From: Chara braunii
Taxonomy: Eukaryota; Streptophyta; Charophyceae; Charales; Characeae
Reading direction: 5' to 3'
DNA length: 51,240 nt
NCBI GenBank assembly: GCA_003427395.1
Contig: BFEA01000086.1
Coordinates: forward strand, 1,508,575 to 1,559,814
In this document: one piece after another, positions 31,701-42,299 of the stretch
Position numbering within the stretch: position 1 is the first letter of the stretch
Layout: every line of letters begins with the position of its first letter
The notes under the pieces: model-generated
Seen by the model: the letters and a program-made list of their open reading frames with translations, nothing else
Told to the model about the DNA's origin: nothing
Databases searched by the model: none
Translations under genes and position numbers: made by a program

Positions 31701-32240
31701 CTTGAGCCAAGCCGGACGACCCCTCACGGGGTGGCAAAAGCCGGAAAACATGCTCTGGCGCTCTGGCGGAAGAACCGGACGTTCTTTCGGCACCATCAGC
31801 GCGAGATCGAGATATTGCTCTGGCGATGGAAGACGCTTGTTGCCGCCATCGTAAAGGCCTTTGAAGTGAGAGCACAACGGCATGTTCGAGCCGTACCCCG
31901 CGAAACTTTTGATGGTCACCAGCACACCTTTAACACCTCTGATAGGCAGTCTGCACTCGTCGTACATGCCGTTAGTGTGCAGCTTGAGGAAACCTCCAGA
32001 AGTCTTCGCGTACGAGACGACGGTACCGACAGGAACAACGTTGACCGCTCCCCCAGCGTTTGTAACGCAAGTGGGTCGCATGAAAACAGCTGGCCCAAAA
32101 AGGTCCCCCTGAACAATGAAGTCCAAAAACCATGGTGCTCCCTTTGCGTGCATATATCGAGGAGTAGGTTGTTGTGCAGGTCGTCCCTCCTCGGGGGCAG
32201 ATGGTCCAGCGCTTGTGGATATGTTCTCTGCGGACGCCAT
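28731..32240 (-). pseudogene. ParB-like / methyltransferase-like multidomain gene
   Basis: Exon 1 (32240-31692) starts MASAENISTSAGPSAP and ends CAG|GTATGA. A 119-bp intron ends TCTCAG at 31573, and exon 2 continues in phase (KKLQ-GTGTQRVG) through a charged Gly/Lys/Glu-rich linker. Then come WERYYNHRGLNRETVDDI, YYFLP-VNGQHTVAAVKEL (ParB/Srx-type GQHT), VVWFSDRDFAGYRQ, a long helical region, FFGKAHASVVWELLRTGRN followed by VVALEKEAKMVDYL (resembling the FxGxGx9GR..ig.E SAM-binding block of N6-adenine methyltransferases), and an acidic tail. No DPPY is visible. Lesions: frameshifts near 30915, 30665 and at A8 29800-29807; TAG at 30583-30585; TGA at 29601-29603. Function is inferred from motifs only. 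Confidence 0.6.
31573..31691 (-). other. Spliceosomal intron of the ParB-like gene
   Basis: Minus-strand GTATGA...TCTCAG, 119 bp. Removing it joins CTC-CAG to GGT-ACA in phase 0 and avoids the TGA just after the donor. It supports a nuclear, spliced gene. Confidence 0.7.
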
Positions 32241-33228
32241 TGTATTCCCACCCGTTGACTAGCACGCCCAACCTCAGACCAACTCGGATGACTAATACGC
32301 CCAAACCCAGACCACTACAGAAGCGAAGTGCGAACTAACTCGGACTTAACGAAATGGAGGACAAAAAGGATGTACTGCCTGTCGTGAAAGGGGGTCACTA
32401 GGAAGGACCAACCCTTGGTCAACCCCCAACCATGTCTACGAGACGCAGTTGAACGGGTTCGTGAACGTGAGGTGCGGGTAGGATTAGGAACTAGACGCGT
32501 TCGGTCAGGAAAGAGACAGCGTTTTCCTATGCATTGCGTTATGGGTGTTCGAAATGCACATGAAGTCACAACAATCGGGTGAAGGATAGGAAACACAGAA
32601 GTTCGGAGGGAAATCGAAAACTGTTCGGAAAGATTGCGACCCAACTAGATGCCCTCGAAACGAGTAAGATGTGGTTTATCGACAAGTGCAAAGGGTGTCG
32701 ACAAGTGCGAACTAACTCGCAGTTCTGTAGACAAGACAACAATGGCAACCCACTGCACTAGGGCAAAGTGCGAACTAACTCGGAATTGTGGAACTGAAGA
32801 CCTTAAAGACGCACGAAACGAGTAAGAAGTAGTTTATCGACAAGTGCGAATCAACAAGTGAGAACTAACTCGTTGTTCTGCTAACAAGACGACAATTGCA
32901 ACCTGAAGCACAACGAGAAAGGACGAACAGACTCTGAATTGTGGAACTGAAGTCCTGGTTTATCGATAATTTGCGAAGGGTTTCAACAAGTGCGAACTAA
33001 CTCGCAGTTCTGTAGACAAGACAATAATGGCGATGCGCAGCACTAGGGGAAAGTACGAACTAACTCGGAATTGTGGAACTGAAGACCTAAAAGCCGCACG
33101 GGTTGGGTTGTCAACACTCCAGCAGTGTTGCTAAAAAGTGCGAACTAACTCGCATTTGTGGAAATAAAGAACTGCCTTTAATGAAATATGTGTCTAACCT
33201 TGGAAAAACTGCGAATAACCTCGCAGTT
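32241..33228. repeat. Intergenic repeat block with the 22-bp motif (cluster 1)
   Basis: No gene. The motif occurs at 32326-32347, 32703-32724, 33136-33157 and 33207-33228, with weaker copies between, inside imperfect ~250-bp repeats (gtttatcgacaagtgcgaa, ggaactgaagacct). The copy at 33207 reads AACTGCGA-N6-TCGCAGTT, where both arms changed together. This block separates the minus-strand genes from the plus-strand genes. Confidence 0.75.
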
Positions 33229-33302
33229 GTCACTCCTCGAACAATGTACGTCGCAAACTGCGAACTGACTCGCAATATATCTTTCTCTCTATATATGAAT
33301 CT

Positions 33303-33308
<6 letters not shown>

Positions 33309-33364
<56 letters not shown>
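33309..33364. repeat. (AT)n microsatellite
   Basis: A pure TA/AT run of about 55 bases in the middle of the divergent intergenic region. Confidence 0.97.
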
Positions 33365-33367
<3 letters not shown>

Positions 33368-34045
33368 GTCGGTGACCTCACAAGGGACGGGTGAGCGAAA
33401 ATCGGGAATTGATTCGGTGTTCAGTGTAGAAACTAGGTATTGATTTGGGGTTCGCCATGCACAGCGACGACTGCAAGTTGCGAAGGGGATCGAGCAGCTT
33501 TATACGAACGTTATCGTGGCTATGGCGAAAGGTAATCGAGCTGCAGAACGCGGATCGGCTATGGCGTACGGAGGTGGAGGGTGGAGAAAAGATATCAGAG
33601 CACGTCCACTGGTGAAACAACAAAACTGGGAATTGATTCGGGGTTCAACAGAATGCGGCTGCGGCGTTATATCCTGCAGGTACAGACAGGGCATCTGGGA
33701 ATGTGTTCGGACGTCGGACAGAGAATAGGACAACTCAAGTTATATGATTTTACCTTCGCCGTGCGTTGAACGAGCAACCAACCACTTAACCAGCTATGGT
33801 GGAGGGATATCGAGCTAGGAAGAGCGAAGACCGAGGAGCGAGAGCGAACCGAACACAATGTGGCAACTGTGGACGGAGCGAAGAGCGAAGAGTGAGCGGG
33901 CTATGGCGGAAGGTGGTGGGGGGTGAAGACCAAATATCAGAACGCGCGCGGAAGCGATAGCGCGACTTGATTTGTGGAGCTCCGACAAAAGGGATAACTC
34001 GAGGGCTGCAACGCCTTTTATACTTTGTTGCAGCAGGCCTCACGT
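33365..34045. other. Intergenic, gaattgattcgg repeats
   Basis: Words gggaattgattcggggttca recur at about 33400, 33430 and 33629, loosely related to the 22-bp motif. Purine-rich toward 33900. No gene. Confidence 0.5.
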
Positions 34046-34160
34046 CGGGATCAAGGTGGGGCCGAATCGATTCGCATATCGCACCCCTGGGCCCATAAAA
34101 CGCCATCAAGGTGGGGCCGAATCGATTCGCGTATCGCACCCCTGGGCCCATAAAACGCCA
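34046..34160 (+). repeat. 55-bp tandem duplication
   Basis: Two nearly identical copies of a unit with atcaaggtggggccgaatcg and cacccctgggcccataaaac. Single Ns follow at 34174-34248, showing a poorly resolved assembly. Confidence 0.85.
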
Positions 34161-34489
34161 GGGCCTATAAACNGTAAGGGGTACCGNAAATTGTCAGNCG
34201 TCGATCAACAATTTTCAATNGCGCAGATGAACGGAGCCACTNTTATNCCAGTGGCCCCAAAATCTCCGTCTACTCCGGCGTGCAATGATGTGACAGTTCC
34301 CGAAAACAAGGGGCAGGCAATGTCATTTTCGCAGTTGTAATCTGGACCGTCGATCGGCATGATCCGACGCACGAGGTCAGGCGCAAGAATCTATAAGGTG
34401 CGGCGATTCGTTGTGCGCCAGGGCGGTTCGTTGCGCGTCGAGGCCAGGCGACGGTTTTGTCGCTGTTATTCAGACATTTTGTAAATGTC

Positions 34490-35640
34490 AACGGCGTTCG
34501 ATATCGATGCGCTTAGCCATGCACCATCGTTATCGATGCGCTTAGCTCATCGCCATCGCCAACGCTCGCCATGCACCATCGCCATCGATGCGCTTAGCTC
34601 ATCGTCATCGAGACGCAAAGCTATATCCCCCATCGCAGCCGTCGCGCTCGCCTGACCATCGCAGCGCTGACAATCGTCATCGCTCTCACAGCGCTGGCCA
34701 TCGTTGCGCCATCACAATGCTGGTACCATAGCTACCATCGCAACGTTGGTTCCATCGCTGCGCCATCTCTCAATCGGTGCGCCATCGCTATCACTGCCAT
34801 CGCTATCGCTATTTCTGCCTTCGCTATCCTTGCCCCAGAGGCTCTCCATTACTCGTGCGCGATCCCCCCATCGCCATTGTATTGTTGTTTCAGACCGTCG
34901 TCGGTGCAGCCGCCCATCACTGTGGAATCGCACGAAACAAGTGACAGGTATGCTTAACGAAGGTTTAACTCGATGAAACTGATGTTGTGCAATAACAAAT
35001 TTTGGTCATCGTTGTGCCTTCTCTCTCCATCACTGAGGCATCGCCAACCATTGTTGCGCGTCCTCTCTCCATCTCTCTCCACCGATGCGCGATCTCTACC
35101 GACCTTTCGTCATCTATCCCCATCGCTGCGGTATCTTTCCTAATCTATATCCTTCGTCATCCATCTCCTTTGATGCGTTATCTTTCCTAATCTATCTCCT
35201 TCGTCATCTATCTCCATCGCTGCGTTATCTTTCCTAATCTATCTCCATCGTCATCTATCTGCTTCCATGCGCCATCTTTCTCCATTGCTGTGCTATCGCT
35301 AACCATCGCTGCACATGCTATCTCCATTGCTGCGCCATGTTTCTCCATCGGTGCGCAATCTCTCTTTCTCGCTGTGGCACACCTCCCAATCAGTTCGCGA
35401 TCTCTTTCCCTTCCTGCGCCATCCACCTTCTTCCCCGGAATATACAATGCACTTTCATTATAGTTGTCTTTAGACTGAAAGATGAGCGGACGTTGTATTC
35501 GGGGGAAGACTGTGACTCCATCCATTTCTCTTGGTGCGCCATCTCTCTCCAAGTATTTTCATCGATGCGCTGTCTGCCCATCGCTCTGCAATTTTTCTCC
35601 ATCTAACAAAATAGCACGCCATCTTTCCCTATTTCTCTCT
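34490..35640. repeat. Degenerate ccatcg(ct)gcgcc repeats
   Basis: More than 1 kb of loosely repeated words such as catcgctgcgccatctctc and ttatctttcctaatctatct, with no fixed period. Short frames here are repeat artefacts. Confidence 0.6.
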
Positions 35641-35699
35641 TGCGACGATCTGTGGCTCCTACTACACGCAGAACAAGCCGGAAATAACTTGCATTTGTA

Positions 35700-36420
35700 C
35701 CCGTAGTTTCGTAATGGAAATGGTCGTTTACAAGTGCGAATTCATTCGCTCTTGAACCAACCAACCCCTTAATTTGTCACTGTTTAGTCCATAGGTCAGA
35801 ATGAACTCGCACTTGTACCCCCAGTTTCGTAATGAAAATGCCCGTTTGCAAGTGCGAATTTATTCGCTCTTCAATCAACCATCCCCCTAAATTTCTTACT
35901 CTATAGCCCAAAAGTCCCAGTTTCATGGTGGAAATGTTCGTCTGCAAGTGCAAATTTATTCGCTCTTCAACCAACCATCCCCCCAAATTTGTGACTCTTT
36001 AGTCTATAAGCCCCAGTTTCATAATGGAAATGCTCCTTTGCAAGTGCGAATTTATTTGCTCTTCAACCATCCATCCCCCTAAATTTGTTCCTTTTTAGTC
36101 GATAATTCGCGTCTCCTCTCGGCCGAAAAGAATGAAGTCCTTTTGTATTTGCAAATTAACTCGCCACTGAACCAACCACGAAGGCAATTTCTTATTGCAC
36201 GGCGTAATCAAAATGTTCCTCTGAAGTGCGAATTTTTTGGCACTTGAAATTTCTCGCCGTTTAGTGGATAATACCGAATCGACTCGCACTTGTGTTCGCT
36301 CTTGTTCTGACCATGAACTTAATTTCTTACTGTACGTTGAATAAGTCCGAATCAGCTCGCATTTGTACTCTCGCCTGAAAAAGTGCGAGTTTACTCGGAC
36401 ATATCCAAACCACTTGCACA
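35700..36420. repeat. ~100-bp tandem repeat carrying the 22-bp motif (cluster 2)
   Basis: Four main units, with motif copies starting at 35732, 35850, 35946 and 36042 (spacing 118, 96, 96), each followed by ctcttcaaccaaccatcccc. Further single motif copies lie to about 36400. Arms are AAGTGCGA and TCGCTCTT in most units. It lies upstream of the transposase gene. Confidence 0.8.
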
Positions 36421-36777
36421 CTGAACGAGTGGGTGAGGAGTCGGACTTGAGATACCACTTGAGCCTCACATTAGGGTCCGGCAAAACGATATGGATTCAA
36501 ATGTTGTTGTTCCACTGTTTTGTGATAAATGTTTGAAATGTGAGTTTACTCCCTCTTGTTTATTTCCCTGACCTCGTCATACGTTGACGTGATTTTTTTT
36601 TTTGTACAGTTTTCGTGTGAATCGTCTCTTCAAATGGTTGTCCAATCCGTCCACTGCGTCACTCCACCGCCACCGTCACGATAACACGGAGAAGACGATG
36701 TTCGAGAACGTAGTTCTTGTGACAGCAGCCCGGAAGCTCCCTCTGATCGGCATTGCGGTTTGAAAAGGGAGTTTTCG

Positions 36778-37446
36778 ATGTTGACCCCGACGAATCGTTC
36801 AGGCTCGTCTACGATGTCCGCCCGGCGTCGTTTTGTTCGCTTTACCGACGTTCCCGACGGTCAGCGCGTATCTACAGCGCTAATCCCCGTTAGTGAGGGT
36901 GTTCGGGATGTCGAGACGTTTCCCGGTGGGTGGATGTTCGTGGACACAGATTTATGTGGTGTGTCCGAAACGACTGGATCAGATCTCGTGCGGACAGTGG
37001 GTAGACTATCTGAAAGCATAAAAGTTAGCCAACCCTTAGCATGTGACTACAGTCGGTCGTTGGTGGACACAGACTTCTGCGGTATGCCCGATAGAAACAG
37101 ATCTGATCGGGAACAGTGCGGTGCATTTGGTAGAAACGGGTATGATAGGGACCAGGCAACGGTACTTGCATGTGGAAGTGCGAAGATAGGTAAGAGAATT
37201 GCATGTGAAGCTGGAATAGTTGGCTCTCCGTCGATGACAACGACGGGTGCAATGAAAAATTGCCAGACTCGTTTTGTAAACACAGATTTCTACAGTTCAT
37301 CGGAATCCTCTGAATCTGATTTGCCGAGAACCGCTCCCACGGAGGGATCGAAATTCCTAGGTGTAGCGCATAGGTCCCCGACCAAAAGCCAACCTGGAAC
37401 TCCCAAAGCAGTCTCATCCTCTACCTGGAGAAAGGAGAAGATATAA
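36778..37446 (+). CDS. N-terminal part of the RNase H-like transposase gene
   Basis: Start chosen at ATG 36778 (MLTPTNRSGSSTMSARRRFV). The protein is polar and carries three internal repeats of the pattern F-V-D-T-D-(L/F)-C-G...S-D: MFVDTDLCGVSETTGSDLVRT, with SLVDTDFCGMPDRNRSD and RFVNTDFYSSSESSESD. It runs off in stop at 37444. The next frame is open across the same place (PGERRRYNRKNRPVRRSEHS, a nuclear-localisation-like basic stretch) and continues into the transposase body. A frameshift or unrecognised intron near 37380-37440 therefore joins the two. Confidence 0.55.
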   Translation: MLTPTNRSGSSTMSARRRFVRFTDVPDGQRVSTALIPVSEGVRDVETFPGGWMFVDTDLCGVSETTGSDLVRTVGRLSESIKVSQPLACDYSRSLVDTDFCGMPDRNRSDREQCGAFGRNGYDRDQATVLACGSAKIGKRIACEAGIVGSPSMTTTGAMKNCQTRFVNTDFYSSSESSESDLPRTAPTEGSKFLGVAHRSPTKSQPGTPKAVSSSTWRKEKI

Positions 37447-39700
37447 TCGAAAAAATAGGCCGGTTAGAAGGTCAGAGCATTCGAAGAGGGCCAAAAGTCG
37501 ATTGAATGAAACTAACATTGCGCTCGTCCTGATGTACAAATGTTGTAAGAACAAGTGTCTTCGGGTCTTGACCATTGACGATATCAAACCGGTGCGCGAA
37601 GCCTATTACGAAATGTCCCTCGAAAGGAGGATCGAGTGGTGGATGCAAACCCTCGACAATTTCACTATCCTCGACGGCAGTCTGGAAAGAGTCAAACCAG
37701 TGCAGTGCAAACGCCGTGTGTGCATCTCCGGTTGGTGCAAAATAATAGGGATATGTCGAAACACATTTCGTCGTTATAGCAAGTGCAAGTCGGACGGGGT
37801 CGTCCGTGGCCGTCATGGTCGATGGGGATTGTTGAACCNNNNNNNNNNNNNNNNNNNNNNNNNNNNNNNNNNNNNNNNNNNNNNNNNNNNNNNNNNNNNN
37901 NNNNNNNNNNNNNNNNNNNNNNNNNNNNNNNNNNNNNNNNNNNNNNNNNNNNNNNNNNNNNNNNNNNNNNNNNNNNNNNNNNNNNNNNNNNNNNNNNNNN
38001 NNNNNNNNNNNNNNNNNNNNNNNNNNNNNNNNNNNNNNNNNNNNNNNNNNNNNNNNNNNNNNNNNNNNNNNNNNNNNNNNNNNNNNNNNNNNNNNNNNNN
38101 NNNNNNNNNNNNNNNNNNNNNNNNNNNNNNNNNNNNNNNNNNNNNNNNNNNNNNNNNNNNNNNNNNNNNNNNNNNNNNNNNNNNNNNNNNNNNNNNNNNN
38201 NNNNNNNNNNNNNGCGTCCGCCTTAGACAGGCCAGAGACAACGCCTTCCTCCTTCGTGACCGTAGGGATTTCGATGAAAAGCACCGCAAACACCAACTAG
38301 ATCAGGTCGCTCACCGTGCGGATTACGCTGACTGCCTTATAGTGGATGGAATGGATCAGAAAAAGACAACCATTCCTCACATCGGCATGTATAATTACTC
38401 CAAGGATCATCGACATGACATGATGATGAAAACGAACCTGACCGCAGTCGTAGCTCACGGCAGGAAACCGTCCATTTATGTGTACATGTATTTGCCTTTC
38501 TATGCGCACGGTTCCGATGGCACCATGACGTGCGTTATGCGGACTCTATGTGAGTTGCAGGCGTCGAGAGAGAAATGGCCACGCCACCTCCGCATCCAGG
38601 CGGACAATTGCTGGAGGGAAAACAAAAACCAATACCTTATGTGTTTGGCCTCTCTTCTGGTGAAATTCGGGATTTTCGAAGATGTCGAAGTGGGGTCCAT
38701 GCTCGTTGGCCACACACATACCGACATAGACACGACTTTTAGTGTTTTCTCGAAAAAACTGAAGGACAACGATGCTTACACCATGAAGCAGTTGTTCTCG
38801 CTTATCGAGTCGTCGCACAAAATACCGCCGAAGTGCATTGAGCTCGATCACATTGCCGATTGACGCCGGGTAGTGGATCGATACGTCGATAGAACCATCG
38901 TCGGCGTATCGAAACCGCACCTCTTCAAATTCTTCATGCGTGACGGTAGTCCCGTCATGGTGTACAAGAAGTACTGTACCGATGCGGAGTCGATGCCGGA
39001 AGGCAGACCAGTTCACTGGTTCCCGGTTGTTGATGGCCAGTATGCAGGCCCTACCTCCCCTCCACAGCCATGTGTTATTCCCCGTGTCGTTAAAGACGAT
39101 TTTCTGATGGCTCGTGACAGTGTCCAAAAATTTGTGGACGTCCTCGAACAACATAGACACATGTGGCAGACATATAGGAAGGAGGAGGTCGACAAGCGGG
39201 AGGATGCTTTATCTTACTGGAAAACCATCTTCGTCAAGGCGGACGATATGATCCAAAAGCAAAAGAAGAAAGAGACGGAAGAGGGTGAGGAAAAAGATGT
39301 CATCGGGGCGGACGAGCCGGAGATCTACCCTCACGCCTTCTGGCCACAATCAATCGAAATTGTGGACGAAGTTCAAGAAGCCGATCCTCCTTCGCCAGAT
39401 GCTTCGCTTATATATGTAGGACCGAGGGCGGGCTGTCCAAAAGTGGACTTCGACCCTCGGCGCTATATAAACAAAGGTGATTTTCTGATTGTTAGGCCGC
39501 CTGATGAGGAACTGTCTCAAGGTGTCACGTTCTGGGTTGGCAGAGCACAGTCTGAGGTTGTGGACGACCGTTCCTCACCGCATTTCGGTTGTTTACGTAT
39601 ACAGTGGTGGGTGCCTACAGGTCACTCGTGCGATCTTCGCGAAAGGTACTCCGGCGCTTGGATGAAGAGGTGGAAACTTTCCACTTCGGACGAGGAATAA
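37420..39700 (+). pseudogene. RNase H-like transposase (DUF7869-like)
   Basis: Begins CCKNKCLRVLTIDDIKPVRE, then a helical segment, then a 375-N gap (37839-38213). The catalytic-type core follows: DCLIVDGMDQKKTTIPHIG, LRIQADNCWRENKNQYLMCL, VGHTHTDIDTTFSVFSKKL, an arrangement of acidic residues on RNase H-like strands that I associate with DUF7869 proteins of eukaryotic mobile elements. An in-frame TGA (38861-38863, HIAD*RRVVD) precedes a C-terminal part with a charged coiled-coil-like stretch and a small beta domain: GDFLIVRPPDEELSQGVTFW, VGRAQSEVV, LRIQWWVPTG. The TGA makes it a probable pseudogene. The ends of the mobile element were not found. Confidence 0.7.
37839..38213. other. Assembly gap (375 N)
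   Basis: A run of N inside the transposase gene. Its length is a multiple of three, but it may be an estimate, so the reading frame across it is not proven. Confidence 0.99.
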
Positions 39701-39965
39701 TGGCAACGCGCCGAAACCGTGGCTTATTCTTGGAGAAGACCTTTTCGCAAAGGGACGGATGAGAGCGAATTCGTGACAGGCCTTGCAATACTGACATCCG
39801 TTTGCGAGAAAGCGCTTGTGGCCTTGGGGGACGACTGTCTTTCCGGTCCGTCCGACGTGCCCGTTTAGATAAATGCGAACTGATTCGGATTTGGTAGCTA
39901 CGAACTCCGCTAAGATAATGGTGAGACGTGAACTGCGAACTAATTCCGGTTTCTTGTCCTGCAGG
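39701..39965. promoter_or_regulatory. Intergenic region upstream of A1
   Basis: Two degenerate 22-bp motif copies (near 39870 and 39931). The region ends tttcttgtcctgcag immediately before G-ATG, a good splice-acceptor-like sequence. The same arrangement precedes other genes downstream. Confidence 0.45.
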
Positions 39966-40886
39966 ATGCATGACGACGACACACCATCGTGCGATGTTGT
40001 ATATGAGACAACGTGTTACGAAACCTCGTCGTACGCGAGCGAGTATTCCTTTTCGATCGAGAATGTGGACATAGATCTTATCATCATGAACAAATGCATT
40101 TGGGCACAACAAACATACAGTCTTGACAGCGATTATCTGCATATCGAAGTTGGGGTCGGCCTCGATGGTTACATTGCAACCGAAACACGTGTTGTTGATG
40201 GACAAACTACAATAGTTCGTGATAGAGGATCAAATATGTGGTATCTCTACTGGAGTTTAGAAGAAGTCCAACTTTTGGAAGTTCCATCTAGTCAGGAGGA
40301 GAAGATGGACGTCGAGGATATGGTAGATGACTGGGAGTCGCTGCGCTTCGAACAAGAGTGGGGTTGTATGGACGAGCAGCATGCTAAACTTTACGCATGG
40401 TACTGCATCGGGAAGCCGCAATTGCGTTTTCCTGTGATCATACACTACCATGGCCGAGTTCGTCTGTTCAACCGTAGCACCCCTGTGCTGACTCTTTTCA
40501 TGACGTCCAAGCTTTGTGGTAAGCAAATGAGAGTTTTCTTCCTTGTGAGGGAAGACTTTCGCGAGCCCGCGTCCGTCGGTGCTCTCGAGCTCTTCCGCGA
40601 ACGATTCGAAATAGTTCCTTCGCTTTCAAAAGAGTTGAATCAAAGGGTTGACTGTTTGGTCCATGCCCAACTTCACTTCCTTTTCGGATTGTGTGATGAC
40701 ATATTATTCACGTTGGAACACAAGGACAACAGCAATGACTACATTTTACTAAAAGTTTCGCATCACCGTTCGGGTGTCCAAACATTGGAATTCGGGGGGG
40801 TAGGCGGAGACAGATCTACGACTGTCCTTACTGTGAGGATGGACACCAGTCGCCATGACCTGCTATGTGAAACAACTCCGAGTTAG
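39966..40886 (+). CDS. Family A protein, copy 1 (A1)
   Basis: A 306-residue intact frame from ATG 39966. I do not recognise the family. It matches A2 at 41367-42266 in order: DLIIMNKCIW, DYLHIE, RDRGSNMWYLYWSLEEVQ, then a globular region YAWYCIGKPQLRFPVIIHY, HGRVRLFNRSTPVLTLF, MRVFFLVREDF, ELNQRVDCLVHAQLHFLF, FTLEHKDN. No signal peptide or membrane helix; predicted soluble. The TAG stop (40884-40886) lies in the spacer of a 22-bp motif copy, so the 3' end and the motif coincide. An upstream in-frame ATG at 39873 would add 31 residues but would translate motif sequence, so I prefer 39966. Confidence 0.65.
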   Translation: MHDDDTPSCDVVYETTCYETSSYASEYSFSIENVDIDLIIMNKCIWAQQTYSLDSDYLHIEVGVGLDGYIATETRVVDGQTTIVRDRGSNMWYLYWSLEEVQLLEVPSSQEEKMDVEDMVDDWESLRFEQEWGCMDEQHAKLYAWYCIGKPQLRFPVIIHYHGRVRLFNRSTPVLTLFMTSKLCGKQMRVFFLVREDFREPASVGALELFRERFEIVPSLSKELNQRVDCLVHAQLHFLFGLCDDILFTLEHKDNSNDYILLKVSHHRSGVQTLEFGGVGGDRSTTVLTVRMDTSRHDLLCETTPS

Positions 40887-40895
40887 TTCGCATTT
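40874..40895. promoter_or_regulatory. 22-bp motif copy containing the A1 stop codon
   Basis: AACTCCGA-GTTAGT-TCGCATTT, a degenerate copy. The stop codon TAG of A1 is within its 6-bp spacer. Confidence 0.55.
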
Positions 40896-41366
40896 TGTTG
40901 TTGTACTCATAGGACGACCTCGCCGTTCATCGACGTCATCGTTGCAGGACTTGCTCTGATTAAGAGAGTGTAGTCTGACCGTTCCACCCAATAAGAGAGT
41001 AGTCTGACCGTTCCACATGAACAACGTGGTGGAGATGAGTCGAAGTTCAGCGGCGGTTGCAGGACTTGTGCTCAGTTGCGAAGTGCGAATCTACTGGGAT
41101 TTATTTTCCAATCGTCGGCGGCGGTTGCAGGACTTGCGCTGATTTGCGAAGTGCGAATCTACTCTCACTTATCGACCCACATGAATGACGTATACAAAAT
41201 AAGTCGGCATTAGACGGCGGTTAGAAAACTTACGCTCTCTTGCGATGTGCGAACCAATTACCAATTATCGAACCCTTTCGTGCATATAACATTCCTGTAA
41301 TTTTTGGTTATGCACTTGCGAGAATCGCAACTGACGCGCTTCCTTGCGTTTCTCCGTTGATGCAGA
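40896..41366. repeat. A1-A2 intergenic repeats
   Basis: Three imperfect tandem copies of a unit built from ggcggttgcaggacttg followed by ttgcgaagtgcgaatctact. The best motif copy is at 41149-41170. A shorter doublet (aataagagagt...tctgaccgttccac) is at about 40960-41018. The region ends ccgttgatgcag before A-ATG. Confidence 0.7.
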
Positions 41367-42266
41367 ATGGATATCGGGACTTCGTCGCAGAGTAGGAAGT
41401 CCTCAGCGCCGGATTTCGATCTAATCATTTTGTCGAAGAACATTTGGGAAGACATTTGACACTCTGGTCTGGACCGTGACTACCTGCACCTCGAAGATGA
41501 TGTTGCCCCAGACGGGGAAATCCCTTCGTGGCAAAGTGCGGAAGAAGGACGACTTCGGATTTGCCGTGATGTAGGGTCGAACTTTTGGTACCTGTACACT
41601 CTGATGAAGGATGTACAGGCATACCCTATCAGGTTGGAGTCACTTCTGAAGACGGAACCCCTTGAAGAGGAACCCGTCCAAACTTCTAAGATGGTTGAAG
41701 CATGGCACATTTTATGTGAGAAACTTAAGTGGGCGTCGTTGGACAAGTTGCATCAAAAATTGTATGCCTCGTTTTGCCTCGGCCAACCGACGAAGTCGGC
41801 GCCGATGATCATAGACTACTTCGGTCGAGCGAGGGTGTGTAATCGAGGCACCACCGTCGTGACGCTCTTCACTGTCGTGAAGGTGGACGGTCGACGAATG
41901 AGAGCTCTTTTTCTCCCAAGGGAGGAATTTCACAGTGTCAAGCTCACTTCTTTTCAAGTGTTTCACAAATCCGGCCCTACTGGTTCCCTTGCACGGTTCA
42001 AAAACAGGCTCGCCATAGATCAAGCACTGAAAGATGAGTTGCATTTGCGGGTCGACTGTTTGGTGCACCAACAACTTCACTACCTCTTCAATAGCTGCGA
42101 CGAAATAAATTTCACAGTCGAACATAGAAACAATGAATTGCGATTCGTTTACCGTCATTTGGATTATTCAGCGTCCGGACCTCAGGAAGTGACTCTGCGC
42201 AACGGGAAAACGAGATATGTGTGCGACTGCCCTTACTGCGATGTTGGACATCTACATCTTCACTAG
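41367..42266 (+). pseudogene. Family A protein, copy 2 (A2), one in-frame stop
   Basis: A 299-codon frame from ATG 41367, homologous to A1 end to end: DFDLIILSKNIW, DYLHLEDD, CRDVGSNFWYLYTLMKDVQ, LYASFCLGQPTKSAPMIIDY, FGRARVCNRGTTVVTLF, MRALFLPREEFH, LHLRVDCLVHQQLHYLF, FTVEHRNN. It adds a Cys/His-containing tail VCDCPYCDVGHLHLH not seen in A1. Codon 31 is TGA (41457-41459); everything else is open. Either a single nonsense mutation, or translation from a later start that would lose the conserved N-terminus. Same family, function unknown. Confidence 0.6.
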
Positions 42267-42299
42267 CGGCGTTCTGAATTAGTTGCTTTGTATTTTCTC

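Noticed and set aside
26532-32258. Plus-strand frames of 100-243 codons over the 26-32 kb genes
   Set aside because: They are antisense shadows. The minus strand carries the recognisable trihelix, GQHT and methyltransferase-like motifs, while the plus-strand translations are Ser/Pro/Arg-rich with no motif.
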